DNA from: Actinoplanes lutulentus
GTDB taxonomy: Bacteria > Actinomycetota > Actinomycetes > Mycobacteriales > Micromonosporaceae
NCBI RefSeq assembly: GCF_003259845.1
Contig: NZ_QLMJ01000001.1
Location: 1-64,000, forward strand
Length of the DNA stretch: 64,000 nucleotides
Reading direction: 5' to 3'
Positions 6,741-16,307 of the stretch are shown piece after piece. Both the position numbers and the translations under genes were made by a program. Numbering within the stretch: position 1 is the first letter of the stretch; each line of letters begins with the position of its first letter. The notes under the pieces are model-generated. The model had not been told where the DNA came from, made no database searches, and saw nothing but the letters and a program-made list of their open reading frames with translations.

Positions 6741-9446
6741 CTACTTGGCGAGCGCCTGCGCCAGCTCGTCGCGGGCGGAGACACCGAGCTTCGGGAAGAT
6801 CCGGTAAAGCGTGTTGCGTACGGTGCGGTGCGACATGAACAACCGCTCCCCGATCTCTCGGTTCGTCAGTCCCTGCGCCGCCAGCGTGGCGATCCGCAGC
6901 TCCTGCGAACTCAGCTCACTGGTCGCCGGACGCGGCCTGCTGACCAGACTCTCCCCGGATGCTCGCAACTCCACCGCGGCCCGCTCGGCCCAAGCCGGCG
7001 CGCCGGCCGCCTGGTAGAACTCGTACGCCGAGCGAAGCGGCTCGCGGGATTCCGCCCGGCGCCGCTGCCGCCGCAACCAGCGCCCGTAGGCCATCAACAG
7101 CGACCCCCGCTGCCACGGCCACGCCTCGATGCCGGCGTTGAACGCCGCTGCGAAGGCCGCGCCGGCGTGGTCGCCGTCGGCCAGCAGCGGCGCGGATGCG
7201 GCAACCGCGACGAGCAGCTGCGGTGAACCGGTGCGGTGCGCCAGCTCGGTCAGCTCGGCGTGCACCGGCCGCACCTCGTCGAGCCGTCCGGACATCGCCG
7301 CCGCGTCCATCAGATCCGTCAGCGCCCACGCTCGCGCGTTCTGCTGATACGCCCGCCCGTCCGGCCGGCACACGTCGATCAGCGCGTCGAACGCCGCCGC
7401 GGGGTCACCGTCCGCCAGGGCCGCGGTGCCCCGCACGAGCTGCACCATGGACAGCAGCGAATAAGCGCCGGCGCCGGCCAGCGCGGCATCGGCATGCGCC
7501 GCGATACCGGTGGCGACCTGCGTCTCACCCTGGCGAGCCGTGACCATCGCACCGGCAAGAACCGCGGTGACCACCATCCGGGGAAAGACGAACTCGCCGG
7601 CGACCCGCATGGCCTCCTCGACCGCGTCGCTCGCCGCCTCGTGCTGGGCCAGCAGGACACACCCCCATGCCTGCGAGGTCAGGATGCTGACCAGGTCCGC
7701 GAAGTCGCTGGTCGCGCGCAGATCCGCGGATGCCGCCGTGAGGTATGCCACCGCTTGCGGGATCGCCCCGACGGCGATCGCTGCCTGACCCAGGTTGCCG
7801 CGGTCCGCGCCGCTCACATCCTCAGCCGGCCATGACGACAGCCGGTGGCGGATGCCGGCGCCGCGCTCATCCGGCTGGCTGAAGGCCTCCAGGACCAGTC
7901 GGCGTGGCTCGTCCTCGGGCAGTGTCAGCGAGTCGACGGCGCGGCCCAGCAGGTCGCGCTCGGCATCGCCGAAGTTGGCCCACCAGCCGAGAAGAAAAGA
8001 GATCAGGAGAAGCTCGACCGCCTGGGCCGGGTCGTCCGCACCGTGGCGCAACACCAGTTCCGCCTGGCGGATCCGGCCGGCCGGCCCGGCCCAGCGATCG
8101 GCCGCCATCCCGTCCAGGGTGATCGTCACGATCGCGGCCTGCATGGGATCGAGCAGTTCCAGGTCCACTTCGCCGGCCAAGCGGCGAATCGCCTGTAGCG
8201 GACCCGAATCGTTGTAGGCGAAGATGGCCGCGATGCGACGGCGCGCAGCGGCGCGCGGATCCGGGCTCAGCCGCGCCGCCCGTTCCAGCACCACCGCGGC
8301 CGTGCTCAGGCCACCACGGTTGGCCCTGCGCCTGGCCATGCCTTCCAGCTCGACCGCGATCGACTCGTCCGGTGTCGCGGTCGCCAGCGCCGCGTGCCAC
8401 AACCGGCGGTCGGCGTCCCCGCTGATCGATCGGGCAAGGCCCGCATGAACGGCCTGGCGCAGATCGGGGCTGACCGCTCGTTCGACCGCGGCACGCATCA
8501 ACGGATGCCGGAACCTCAGTCGCCCGGCGAAAACCCACATCAGTCCGGCCTGCTCCGCCGGCGCCAGATCAGCCAGCGTCACCGAACGGACGAGCAGCTC
8601 ACCCGCCGCCGCGAGCGCCTCGGCCACCTCGTCCGAGTCGTTGACCGCGGCGACCACGGCGACCATGCCGGCCGGTTCGGGGAGCGACCGGGCCTTGGCA
8701 CCGAAGGTCGCCTCCAGCCGATCGGTCAGCGGCAACGCCGGACCACTCAGGTCGGTTTCGCCCGCCAGTTCGGTCAAGGCCAGCGGATTACCGATCGCGG
8801 CGGCCAGCAGCCGCTCCCTGACCAGCGCGGGCATACCCGGTGCCCGGCTGTCGAGCAGTGCTTCGGCGGCCCGGCGGGCCAGCGGCAGGACTGCCAGTTG
8901 CGACAGGTGCGCCGCGGCGAGCGGGCTGTCCGCCATCTCATCGGCGCGGGCGGCGCCCACCAGCAGCACCGCATCGTCCGCGAGACGGCGGGCCACGAAG
9001 GCGAGCACCCTGGAGGTGTCCCGATCGAGCCATTGCACATCGTCCACCGTCATCAGGATTGACGTCTGCTGACCCGCGTCGGACAGCAACTGGAGCACGC
9101 CCAGCGCCACGCGCTGCACGGAGACGCCGTCGGCGTCGCCGTCGTCCAGCGCCGCCATCAGAATCGTCCTGGTCGTGGGCAGCAGGGCGCCCGCGCCGTC
9201 CAGAACGGGTGTCAGCAGTTGCCGCAGGCCGGAGAACGCCCAGTCCGCCGTCGCCGGGCTGCCCGCACAGCTGAGCACCCGTACACCCGCGGCACGCGCG
9301 CGGGCCACCACCACATCCAGCAGGGCCGACTTGCCCACTCCGGCGTCGCCGACCAGGAGAAGCCCTCCGCCGGCGCCGGCCTTCGCTCTGCCGAGCGCCT
9401 CGGAAAGCACAGCGATCTCGGATTCCCGGCCGATCAGTGGTGCCAT
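6741..9446 (-). CDS. LAL-type LuxR transcriptional regulator
   Basis: A 901-aa ATPase regulator of the LuxR large (LAL/MalT-like) family. Residues 1-40 contain LIGRESEIAVL and the Walker A GDAGVGKSA; MTVDDVQWLD is Walker B. A long helical repeat region follows, and the C-terminus is a LuxR helix-turn-helix (LSSQELRIATLAAQGLTNRE, then MSHRTVRNTLYRIFPKLGV). LALs activate secondary-metabolite genes in response to an unknown ligand and ATP. Start at ATG 9446 is chosen because the protein begins directly with the conserved LIGRE segment. The region upstream is shared with the crotonase gene. Confidence 0.9.
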   Translation of the reverse strand: MAPLIGRESEIAVLSEALGRAKAGAGGGLLLVGDAGVGKSALLDVVVARARAAGVRVLSCAGSPATADWAFSGLRQLLTPVLDGAGALLPTTRTILMAALDDGDADGVSVQRVALGVLQLLSDAGQQTSILMTVDDVQWLDRDTSRVLAFVARRLADDAVLLVGAARADEMADSPLAAAHLSQLAVLPLARRAAEALLDSRAPGMPALVRERLLAAAIGNPLALTELAGETDLSGPALPLTDRLEATFGAKARSLPEPAGMVAVVAAVNDSDEVAEALAAAGELLVRSVTLADLAPAEQAGLMWVFAGRLRFRHPLMRAAVERAVSPDLRQAVHAGLARSISGDADRRLWHAALATATPDESIAVELEGMARRRANRGGLSTAAVVLERAARLSPDPRAAARRRIAAIFAYNDSGPLQAIRRLAGEVDLELLDPMQAAIVTITLDGMAADRWAGPAGRIRQAELVLRHGADDPAQAVELLLISFLLGWWANFGDAERDLLGRAVDSLTLPEDEPRRLVLEAFSQPDERGAGIRHRLSSWPAEDVSGADRGNLGQAAIAVGAIPQAVAYLTAASADLRATSDFADLVSILTSQAWGCVLLAQHEAASDAVEEAMRVAGEFVFPRMVVTAVLAGAMVTARQGETQVATGIAAHADAALAGAGAYSLLSMVQLVRGTAALADGDPAAAFDALIDVCRPDGRAYQQNARAWALTDLMDAAAMSGRLDEVRPVHAELTELAHRTGSPQLLVAVAASAPLLADGDHAGAAFAAAFNAGIEAWPWQRGSLLMAYGRWLRRQRRRAESREPLRSAYEFYQAAGAPAWAERAAVELRASGESLVSRPRPATSELSSQELRIATLAAQGLTNREIGERLFMSHRTVRNTLYRIFPKLGVSARDELAQALAK

Positions 9447-9487
9447 GATCGGGCATCCTACGTCGCGGCCGGCCGGCGTCATCGGAT

Positions 9488-9505
9488 CGTCGACACCTCG
9501 TTGAT
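9488..9505 (+). promoter_or_regulatory. SARP-type box for the crotonase gene
   Basis: CGTCGAC-ACCT-CGTTGAT. The second heptamer ends 23 bp before the GTG start of the next gene, the same distance as at the P450 gene, which fits a leaderless transcript. Confidence 0.55.
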
Positions 9506-9527
9506 CTCGGCCACTGAGCGTTGTCCC

Positions 9528-10511
9528 GTGACTCTGGAATCTCTGAACCTGAACTCGCTGGACCCGGCATCTCCGCCTCTGCGAACGTTACGGCTGTCCC
9601 GGAATGGCCGGGTGCTCACCGTCGGTGTCGACGCGCCGCCGCACAATTTCATGACCACCACCATGCAACAGGATCTGCTGCGGGTCGTCCGGGCCGTCGA
9701 CGCCGACACGAGCATCGGCGTGGTGGTGCTGACCGGTGCCGTCACCGGCCGATTCATCACTCATTTCGACATCGCGGACCTGCTCGCCGCGGCCGAGGCC
9801 GCGCCGTCGTTGCCCCGGCCCGCGGCCCGGGCGCTGCTCGCTGCCGTGCGGGCATTGTCCGCGTGCGGTGCCGAACGAATCGTCGAACGGTCCCGGCTGG
9901 CCGGAGTGCTGGCCATCAGCCGCTTTCATCAGCTGGTGCTGGGGATCGCCCGGTCCCGGGCTCTCTGGATCGCCGCCATCGACGGCCCGTGCGGCGGCGG
10001 TGGCCTAGAGATGAGCGTCTTCTGCGATATGCGGATCGCCGCCGAGACCGCCACGTTCATCGTGCCGGAACTCTCCGTCGGCCTGACCACCACGGTCGGC
10101 GCGCAGCGGTTCACCCACCTGGTCGGGCCGGCCCGCGCGCTGGAGATGATGCTGGAGGCACGCGCGTACTCGGCTGCCGAAGCACAGGCGGCCGGGTTGG
10201 TGCAGCGGGTGGTGCCGCAGCAGGACCTGCTGGAGGAGGCGGCCCGCACCGCGGCCCGATACGCGCGCCGGCCCTCGTCCGCGGTAGCGGCCCAGAAACG
10301 CATCATCAACCAGGCGTACACGCTCGGGGCGCGGGCCGTCCTCAAACGCGAAGGCATCGCCCAGCTCACCGGCGTTCCGACGCCCGGCACCCGGGCGGCG
10401 TTGCGCCGGTGGCTGGCGATGCGGCAGCCGGACGGCGACTCGGTCTTCCTGACCTCACCCGGGCCGTGGCGCGACGGCACCGCCGTCGACTTCCATCAGC
10501 CGCCGCCGTGA
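9528..10511 (+). CDS. Enoyl-CoA hydratase/isomerase (crotonase) family protein
   Basis: A 327-aa crotonase. The oxyanion-hole and active-site region reads GPCGGGGLEMSVFCD and the second acidic position is in VPELSVGL, so both glutamates expected of hydratases are present. The family acts on CoA- or carrier-bound acyl groups (hydration, isomerisation, decarboxylation). About 40 extra residues (RALSACGAERIVERSRLAG) lie before the active site compared with a minimal crotonase. The start is taken as GTG 9528: no ribosome-binding site is visible, but it lies 23 bp after a SARP-type box, so leaderless translation is plausible. It may process the acyl chain of the cluster product. Confidence 0.85.
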   Translation: MTLESLNLNSLDPASPPLRTLRLSRNGRVLTVGVDAPPHNFMTTTMQQDLLRVVRAVDADTSIGVVVLTGAVTGRFITHFDIADLLAAAEAAPSLPRPAARALLAAVRALSACGAERIVERSRLAGVLAISRFHQLVLGIARSRALWIAAIDGPCGGGGLEMSVFCDMRIAAETATFIVPELSVGLTTTVGAQRFTHLVGPARALEMMLEARAYSAAEAQAAGLVQRVVPQQDLLEEAARTAARYARRPSSAVAAQKRIINQAYTLGARAVLKREGIAQLTGVPTPGTRAALRRWLAMRQPDGDSVFLTSPGPWRDGTAVDFHQPPP

Positions 10512-10515
10512 CCGG

Positions 10516-12786
10516 CTAGCCCATCGTCCACGGCGACTTGCCGGCCACCGTCACCGGCTGCGGGCCGGCCAGCGCCTCGGTGGCCGGCCCGTCAGCAGGC
10601 GGTGCCTCAGCAGCCAGTGCCCCAGTCACCGGCCCGGCGGCGGACGGCGTCTGCGTGGCGGGTTCGGATCCTTCCAGGTCGATGTCCGGCAGGATCCGGT
10701 CGAGCCAGGCCGGCAGCCACCAGTTGGCCTTGCCGAACATCGCCATCGACGCCGGCACCAGGATCATCCGGATCACCGTGGCGTCCACAGCCACCGCGGT
10801 GGCCATACCGAGCCCGAGCATCTTGACGACGATGTCCGTGTCGGCGGCGAAACCGGCGAATACCACCACCATGATCAAAGCTGCGCTGGTGATGACCCGG
10901 CCGGTCGCGGCCAGCCCCCGGACCACGCTGGCGCCGGCGTCCCCGTCGGCCAGCCAGTACTCGCGGATCCGGGAGAGCAGGAAGACCTCGTAGTCCATCG
11001 ACAGACCGAACAGAGCCGTGAACAGCAGCACCGGTACCCAGCTGGAGACCGGCACCGGACGGTCGAGCCCGAGCAGACCGCTCCCCCAGCCCCACTGGAA
11101 GACGACGGTCAGAACACCGTAGGCCGCGGCGACACTGAGCAGGTTGACGAAAGCCGCCTTCAGCGGCACCAGAATGCTGCGGAACACGATGATCAGCAGA
11201 AGCAGGGACAGCCCCACCACGACGGCGACCACCAGCCACAGCCGTTCACCCAGCAGATCCGCGATGTCGACGAAAACCGCGGTGACACCGGTGACCTCGG
11301 CTCCGTCGGGCAACACCCTGCCCCGCAGCTCGTCGACCAGGTCGTCGGAGCGTTCATCACTGGGCGCGAATGCCGCCTGAACGCTAATCGCCGCGGCGCT
11401 GCCGTCCGGTGACAGGACCGGCTGAGCCACCCGGGCGACATCCGGCAGCTCCCGGACGCTCTCCACCAGAGCCGGCAGGTTGTCCGCCGGTACCTTTCGC
11501 AGGTCGACGGCGATCAGCATCGGGGCGTACGCGCCCGGCCCGAACTCCTGCGCGATCAGGTCGTACGCCCGCCGGACCGTTTCCGACGCGGGCTGGCTGC
11601 CGGCGTCCTGCGGCCAGGTACGCATGGCCAGCGCAGGCGCACCGAGCAGCAGCATGAACACCAGCGCACCCATCGCCCAGGGCACCGGCCGGCGGCCGAC
11701 CCGCTGCGCCCACCGGGCAGTGAGCGTCGGCCGCTGAACGCCCGCGTTCCCGGCCGGGGTGAGCTCGCCTGCCGACTGCCGGGCGGCGATCTCCCGCCGC
11801 TGCCGGCGGCCGAACAGCCGGTTCCCGGCCGCCGCCGACAACGCCGGAACCAGCGTGACAGCGGTCAGCATGACGGTGGCGACGATGATCGCCGTGGTGT
11901 AGCCGTACGAATAGAAACTGGACAGCCCGGCGAAGAGCAACCCGGACAGCGAGACCAGGACGGTGGCGCCGGCCACCAGGATCGAGCGCCCAGCGGTGGC
12001 GGTGGCGCGGGCCGCCGCCTCCACCGGGGACAGGCCCTCACGAAGTCCCTCGACATGCCGGGTCACCAGCAGCAGGGCATAGTCGATACCCACACCGAGC
12101 CCGATCATGGCCGCGGCCGTCGGGGCGGTGGAGCTCACCTCGGCAACGGCGGCCAGCAGGATAACCCCGGAGCCGCCGACGCCCAGCCCGACCAGCGCCG
12201 CCAGAATCGGCAAGCCGGCCGCGATCACCGATCCGAACGCGATCACCAGGATGACCAGGGCGGCCACCAGGCCGACCGCCTCGGCCACCGAGCCGGAGGC
12301 GGTCTCCTGTTCGGGCACCTGCCCGGCGAGCTCGACCTGAATTCCGGTGGCCCCGGCGGCGCTGGTGGCCGCCAGCAGGTCGTCGACGGCGCTCGGACCG
12401 AGATCGGTGACCGGCTTGAGGTAGCGCACCTCGATCAGAGCCGTGTCGCCGTCGGCGGACATCCGCGGCTCACCGACAGCACCGACGTCTGTCACCTCGC
12501 CAACCCGTTGACGGACCTCCTCGACCAGACCGCGATCGAGGCGGACGCCGCTGGTGTCGTGCAGGACGACCCGGGCCTCGGTGCCGGACACCGCGGCGAA
12601 ACGCTCACGCAGCAGGTCGGTGCCGGCCTGTGACGAGGTGCCCGGCACGTCATAGCTGGAGCGGGTGTCACCGCCAAATGCTCCAGCCAGGCCCAGCGCC
12701 ACCGCTAGGAACCCGATCCACAGCGTCAGCGTTCGCCACGGGTGGGCGGCGCACACCGAACCGAGACGGTGCAGGAATCGCGACAT
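10516..12786 (-). CDS. MMPL/RND-family membrane transporter
   Basis: A 756-aa MMPL-type exporter. A first membrane segment (TLTLWIGFLAVALGLAGAF) precedes an extracytoplasmic domain that includes GTSSQAGTDLLRERFA. Two blocks of membrane helices follow, with the signature MIGLGVGIDYALLLVTRH in the first and LFGLSMDYEVFLLSRIREYW in the second. Such proteins export lipids and hydrophobic antibiotics, which would suit an acylated peptide. ATG 12786 is preceded by GAGGAG. The C-terminal tail is an Ala/Pro-rich low-complexity stretch. It ends 4 bp from the crotonase stop. A triple SARP-type box lies upstream. Confidence 0.92.
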   Translation of the reverse strand: MSRFLHRLGSVCAAHPWRTLTLWIGFLAVALGLAGAFGGDTRSSYDVPGTSSQAGTDLLRERFAAVSGTEARVVLHDTSGVRLDRGLVEEVRQRVGEVTDVGAVGEPRMSADGDTALIEVRYLKPVTDLGPSAVDDLLAATSAAGATGIQVELAGQVPEQETASGSVAEAVGLVAALVILVIAFGSVIAAGLPILAALVGLGVGGSGVILLAAVAEVSSTAPTAAAMIGLGVGIDYALLLVTRHVEGLREGLSPVEAAARATATAGRSILVAGATVLVSLSGLLFAGLSSFYSYGYTTAIIVATVMLTAVTLVPALSAAAGNRLFGRRQRREIAARQSAGELTPAGNAGVQRPTLTARWAQRVGRRPVPWAMGALVFMLLLGAPALAMRTWPQDAGSQPASETVRRAYDLIAQEFGPGAYAPMLIAVDLRKVPADNLPALVESVRELPDVARVAQPVLSPDGSAAAISVQAAFAPSDERSDDLVDELRGRVLPDGAEVTGVTAVFVDIADLLGERLWLVVAVVVGLSLLLLIIVFRSILVPLKAAFVNLLSVAAAYGVLTVVFQWGWGSGLLGLDRPVPVSSWVPVLLFTALFGLSMDYEVFLLSRIREYWLADGDAGASVVRGLAATGRVITSAALIMVVVFAGFAADTDIVVKMLGLGMATAVAVDATVIRMILVPASMAMFGKANWWLPAWLDRILPDIDLEGSEPATQTPSAAGPVTGALAAEAPPADGPATEALAGPQPVTVAGKSPWTMG

Positions 12787-12844
12787 CGGGTGTTCTCCTC
12801 GGTGAAGGGATGCTCCAGGCCAACCGGCAGTCGACCAGGCCATG

Positions 12845-12873
12845 GTCAACAGGGCATCGACAGCACCTCGATG
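12845..12873 (-). promoter_or_regulatory. Triple SARP-type box for the MMPL exporter
   Basis: Minus-strand heptamers CATCGAG, TGTCGAT and TGTTGAC repeat at an exact 11-bp period, 59 bp upstream of the exporter start. Confidence 0.6.
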
Positions 12874-12880
12874 CGATGCC

Positions 12881-12909
12881 CAGCGATGCCCTGCCGATGA
12901 AACGTTGAC
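12881..12909 (+). promoter_or_regulatory. Triple SARP-type box for the first secreted-repeat lipoprotein
   Basis: Plus-strand heptamers CAGCGAT, TGCCGAT and CGTTGAC repeat at an exact 11-bp period. It lies back to back with the exporter's box. Confidence 0.58.
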
Positions 12910-13020
12910 CTTCACCACGTGTCGTGGATCAGCACCGGGCGGCGGCATCCGGTGCCTCGACTGATCCAACGGGCGGAAAACCGGCGCGAGCGCCGCGATC
13001 CGCAGTACGGGAGCAACGTG

Positions 13021-13971
13021 ATGATGAATGCGAAGACATCGACGCTGATCGCCACACTGGCGGCCGGCGCCATACTGATCACCGGGTGCGGCAAAGCGGA
13101 GGAGGAACCCGCGGCGAGCACACCCCCGGCCGACAGCGCGCTGTCGCTCGTCTCGGGCACGGCCGAGTCGAACAACGCGGAAAAGGGCACGGGCGACTGG
13201 GCGTACCCTCAGGGCGGCCCGGAGCTGGCGGCGAGTCGCGACAAAGCGCGCAAGTGGGTTGCCCTGGCCGCCACGTCGGTCGACGATCTGGACCCGGTCG
13301 TGGTCAACGGCGCCGGTCTGACGCTCTACCGTTTCGATGACGACGATGCCGAGCCCTCGAAGTCCAACTGTTCGGGCAAGTGCGCCGAGACCTGGCCGCC
13401 GGTCGCGGTGCGCTCCGGTTCGAAGGTGTTCATCCGCGGCATCCAGAAGGATGCGATCGGGTCCGTCGTGCGTGACGACGGCACTCTGCAGCTGACCCTC
13501 GGCGGCTGGCCGGTCTACCGCTTCAGCAACGACACCCGCCCCGGTGACACCAAGGGCCAGGGAGTGGGTGGCACCTGGTTCGGTGTCACGCCGGACGGCC
13601 AGCGCGCCGCCGGTGACGGCGACGGCGAACCGGCCGGTGGCGGCCAGGACGAGGGCGGCCAGGACGACGGTGACTCCGCCGTGATCGAGCAGCCGCAGGA
13701 CGCCGAGACACCGGAAGGTTCCGGGGCTCGCTCGATCACCCTGTTCGAGGAGCCCGACTTCGCCGAGTCAGGTTCTTCTCAGGGCATCTCCGGCACCGGG
13801 TGCCTGCCCGTTCCCTCCCCCGGAATCGCCTCGTCGGTCAAGACGACCCGCACGGTGCGAATGTGGGCGGAGCCTGGCTGCAAGGGCGATGTCCGGCAGA
13901 TCACCGGCGACGTCAATGACCTGAAGGACATCGACTTCGACGACGCTGTCGCCTCGGTACGGATCCTCTGA
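13021..13971 (+). CDS. Secreted-repeat lipoprotein (SCO0930-like, copy 1)
   Basis: A 316-aa lipoprotein. The signal peptide ends in the lipobox LITGC. The middle holds two copies of the secreted repeat of unknown function (COG4315 type): VNGAGLTLYRFDDDD with a CSGKCAETWPPV cysteine pair, and LTLGGWPVYRFSNDTRPGDT. An acidic linker leads to a C-terminal domain (SITLFEEPDFAESG ... DFDDAVASVRIL). The role is unknown; this family often sits with redox membrane proteins. ATG 13021 is chosen because of GGGAG upstream. The paralogue at 40555-41532 has the same domain order, and there it stands next to a ferric-reductase-like gene. Confidence 0.88.
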   Translation: MMNAKTSTLIATLAAGAILITGCGKAEEEPAASTPPADSALSLVSGTAESNNAEKGTGDWAYPQGGPELAASRDKARKWVALAATSVDDLDPVVVNGAGLTLYRFDDDDAEPSKSNCSGKCAETWPPVAVRSGSKVFIRGIQKDAIGSVVRDDGTLQLTLGGWPVYRFSNDTRPGDTKGQGVGGTWFGVTPDGQRAAGDGDGEPAGGGQDEGGQDDGDSAVIEQPQDAETPEGSGARSITLFEEPDFAESGSSQGISGTGCLPVPSPGIASSVKTTRTVRMWAEPGCKGDVRQITGDVNDLKDIDFDDAVASVRIL

Positions 13972-13989
13972 CGGCTCTTCTGACTGCTT

Positions 13990-14018
13990 GCGAGGGCGCC
14001 GTGATTCGGCGTCCTCGC
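13990..14018 (+). terminator. Hairpin after the first secreted-repeat lipoprotein
   Basis: GCGAGGGCGCCG and CGGCGTCCTCGC form a 12-bp stem (one G-T pair) with a 5-nt loop just after the stop codon. No T-tract. Confidence 0.55.
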
Positions 14019-14047
14019 GCGGCCTCCTGATCAGCGAATACATCGGC

Positions 14048-14065
14048 TGTCGACATCTCGTCGAT
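14048..14065 (+). promoter_or_regulatory. SARP-type box for the lipase/GtrA operon
   Basis: TGTCGAC-ATCT-CGTCGAT, almost identical to the box at 5070-5087. Confidence 0.55.
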
Positions 14066-14144
14066 GGCCGATCGCTGTGCTGGGGATGCCTCATTCCCGC
14101 GGTCGACAGCTGGGCGACCCGATTCACGCGAAGACGGAGACAAC

Positions 14145-15761
14145 GTGTCAAGCAACCCCTGGTTGCCGAGCCGCCGAAGCCTGTTCGCTTCGGCGGTGTT
14201 GGTGCTGGTGCTCGGTGGGCTACCCGTCGCCGTCACCAGGGCCGAGGCCGCCACCGCCCGCCCCGTCGTGCTCATCCACGGTCTGAACTCCGCGCCCAAC
14301 AAATGGAACCCTTACGTCGGGCCGGACGGCTTCCTCGCGAGGATCGGGCGGCAGGGTTACGCCGTGGGCGACGGGCAGGCGCCCGGTGTCATCCGGGCCG
14401 GCAGCGAGCTCGAAGCGCTGACGAAGACGAACACCATCGCGGAGAACGCCGCCCAGCTGCGCGACTACATCGCCGGCGTCAAGAGCCTCACCGGCGCCGA
14501 CCGGGTCGACATCGTCGCGCACAGCATGGGCGGGCTGATCGCCCGCTACTACATCGACCGGCTGATGGGCGAACGCGACGTCGACCGGCTCATCATGCTC
14601 GGCACCCCCAACGGCGGATCACCCTGCGCCAACCTCGCGGCCCGGCTCGGTCTCTCGGTCCCGGCGACCGTGGAGCTGCGGCCCGAATACGTCCGCGACA
14701 TCTTCAACCGGCAGATCACCGACCGCCGGGGCATCGCCTTCTACGCCCTGGCCGGGGACCCGATCAGCGACGCTCTGCGTTCGCCGTGCGCGGGCATTCC
14801 GAGCGATCTGGTCGTCGGCGTCGACAGCGTCGAGGCCGTCGGGCTCACCGCGCAGCGAATGCCCGTGCTCCACAACGACCTCAAAGAGAACGAATCCGTT
14901 TTCGATCAGTTCGTCGCCCCGGCGCTGGAGTCGACGGCCACGGCGGCGGCGGACACCGGCTCGTCGTCAGCACCGGCGGCGGCTCAGGAACGCCAGACGG
15001 TGGCCTTGGCCGCCGGTCACGTCGACCAGGGGGGTTCCGTCGAGCAGGTCCTGAACATCGACGAGGTCGCCGTGGCGACGTTCGCCATCTACGACCCCAC
15101 CAGGTCACTGGCCGTTTCCGTACGCGGCGCGAACGGCAACACGATCCGCCTCACCGCCGGCGAGAACGGCCTGGTCAAGGTCGACGACCCGGAAACGATG
15201 CTCTACCTCGGCTACGGCTTCACCAACCCGGCGCCGGGACCATGGCGGGTCACGCTGAGCTCGACCGGCTCCACTCCGGCGGCCGGCGCGGACTTCGCGG
15301 TGTCCGCGCAGGTCGAAGGCGGCGCCGACCTCGAAGCCCGGACCAGTGAGCTGCTGCCGACGATCGGCGAGGACGTCGATCTCAGCGCCGCCTTCGACCA
15401 GGCCGACATCCCGATCGTGGTCCAGCAAGCGACCGCGGTGATCCGTACCCCGGACGGCGCGGAACAGACAGTCGCGCTCACCGGCGGAGACCTGGAGACG
15501 ACGGGGTCCTGGCGGCCCGCCGAGGCAGGACTGCACAGCATCGACCTCGTCGTGAACGGCATGACCGCCGACGAGCAGCCGGTCCAGCGCACCGCTTTCC
15601 TCGCCGCTGAGGTCCAGCAACCGCAGGTCGACAGGTCACTGCTGGTTCCCGTCGTCGGCGGAGCGGTAGCCGCGGTCCTCGGCGTGCTCGCCGTCATCTT
15701 CTTCTCCGTCCGCGCGCTCCGCCGCGCCCTGCGACGGCGCTCGGAAAGGGTCACCCCGTGA
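14145..15761 (+). CDS. Secreted alpha/beta-hydrolase (lipase-like) with C-terminal anchor
   Basis: A 538-aa protein. A signal peptide (RRSLFASAVLVLVLGGLPVAV) leads into a lipase-type alpha/beta hydrolase: PVVLIHGLNSAPNKW carries the oxyanion hole and VAHSMGGLIARYY the nucleophile Ser. The hydrolase domain ends near residue 260. A beta-rich region follows, and the C-terminus has one membrane helix (PVVGGAVAAVLGVLAVIFF) with a basic tail, so it is displayed outside and anchored. The GTG at 14145 is chosen because GGAGA precedes it and the signal peptide begins there. Substrate unknown. It overlaps the GtrA start by 4 bp. Confidence 0.85.
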   Translation: MSSNPWLPSRRSLFASAVLVLVLGGLPVAVTRAEAATARPVVLIHGLNSAPNKWNPYVGPDGFLARIGRQGYAVGDGQAPGVIRAGSELEALTKTNTIAENAAQLRDYIAGVKSLTGADRVDIVAHSMGGLIARYYIDRLMGERDVDRLIMLGTPNGGSPCANLAARLGLSVPATVELRPEYVRDIFNRQITDRRGIAFYALAGDPISDALRSPCAGIPSDLVVGVDSVEAVGLTAQRMPVLHNDLKENESVFDQFVAPALESTATAAADTGSSSAPAAAQERQTVALAAGHVDQGGSVEQVLNIDEVAVATFAIYDPTRSLAVSVRGANGNTIRLTAGENGLVKVDDPETMLYLGYGFTNPAPGPWRVTLSSTGSTPAAGADFAVSAQVEGGADLEARTSELLPTIGEDVDLSAAFDQADIPIVVQQATAVIRTPDGAEQTVALTGGDLETTGSWRPAEAGLHSIDLVVNGMTADEQPVQRTAFLAAEVQQPQVDRSLLVPVVGGAVAAVLGVLAVIFFSVRALRRALRRRSERVTP

Positions 15762-16210
15762 AGGTCCTCCAACGATTCAGCAGGATCGAACATCTCGTGC
15801 ACGAGTTCAGCAAGTTCAGTGCTGTGCTGCTGGCGGTGTACGTCCTGGAAGTCCTGCTGTTCAACATCGCGCTCGGTCTGCTCGGCATGGAGCCGGTGGC
15901 CGCGAAAGCGTTCTCCTACCTGACCTGCGCGGTCATCTCCTTCTATGGCAACAAACTGTGGACGTGGCGCGATCACCCGCCCGCCAACCTGTTGCGCGAA
16001 TACCTCGCCTACACCCTGGTCACCCTGGTCGGGCTCGGCATCCTGCTGTCGTTCGTCAGCGTCAGCCACTACTGCCTGGGCGCCATCTCCCCGGTTTTTC
16101 GCACCGCGTGGGCCGACAACATCTCCGGAAATATGATCGGGCCGCCGCTCGTGGCGTTCTTCCGGTTCTGGGCGTACAAACGATTCGTCCTGACCCAACC
16201 CGCGACCTGA
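15758..16210 (+). CDS. GtrA-family membrane protein
   Basis: A 150-aa protein with four predicted membrane helices. FSKFSAVLLAVYVLEVLLFN, FSYLTCAVISFYGNKLWTW and the last helix ending FWAYKRFVL follow the GtrA pattern. GtrA-like proteins are thought to move polyprenyl-linked sugars or to assist cell-envelope glycosylation. The GTG start overlaps the lipase stop (GTGA), so translation is coupled. It is the last gene of the cluster-like block before the foreign-looking STAND gene. Confidence 0.85.
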   Translation: MKVLQRFSRIEHLVHEFSKFSAVLLAVYVLEVLLFNIALGLLGMEPVAAKAFSYLTCAVISFYGNKLWTWRDHPPANLLREYLAYTLVTLVGLGILLSFVSVSHYCLGAISPVFRTAWADNISGNMIGPPLVAFFRFWAYKRFVLTQPAT

Positions 16211-16307
16211 GTTCAACAGACCGCCGCAAGCGGCGCATCCCACCGCCAGCCCGGATGGCGAGTATGTCGAAGCCAGCGTCGCGTTCGACACTCCCAAGGG
16301 ATAACGT

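Noticed and set aside
5222..6784. Minus-strand open frame of 520 codons opposite the FAD oxidase
   Set aside because: Shadow of the oxidase; it also runs through the convergent terminator hairpin.
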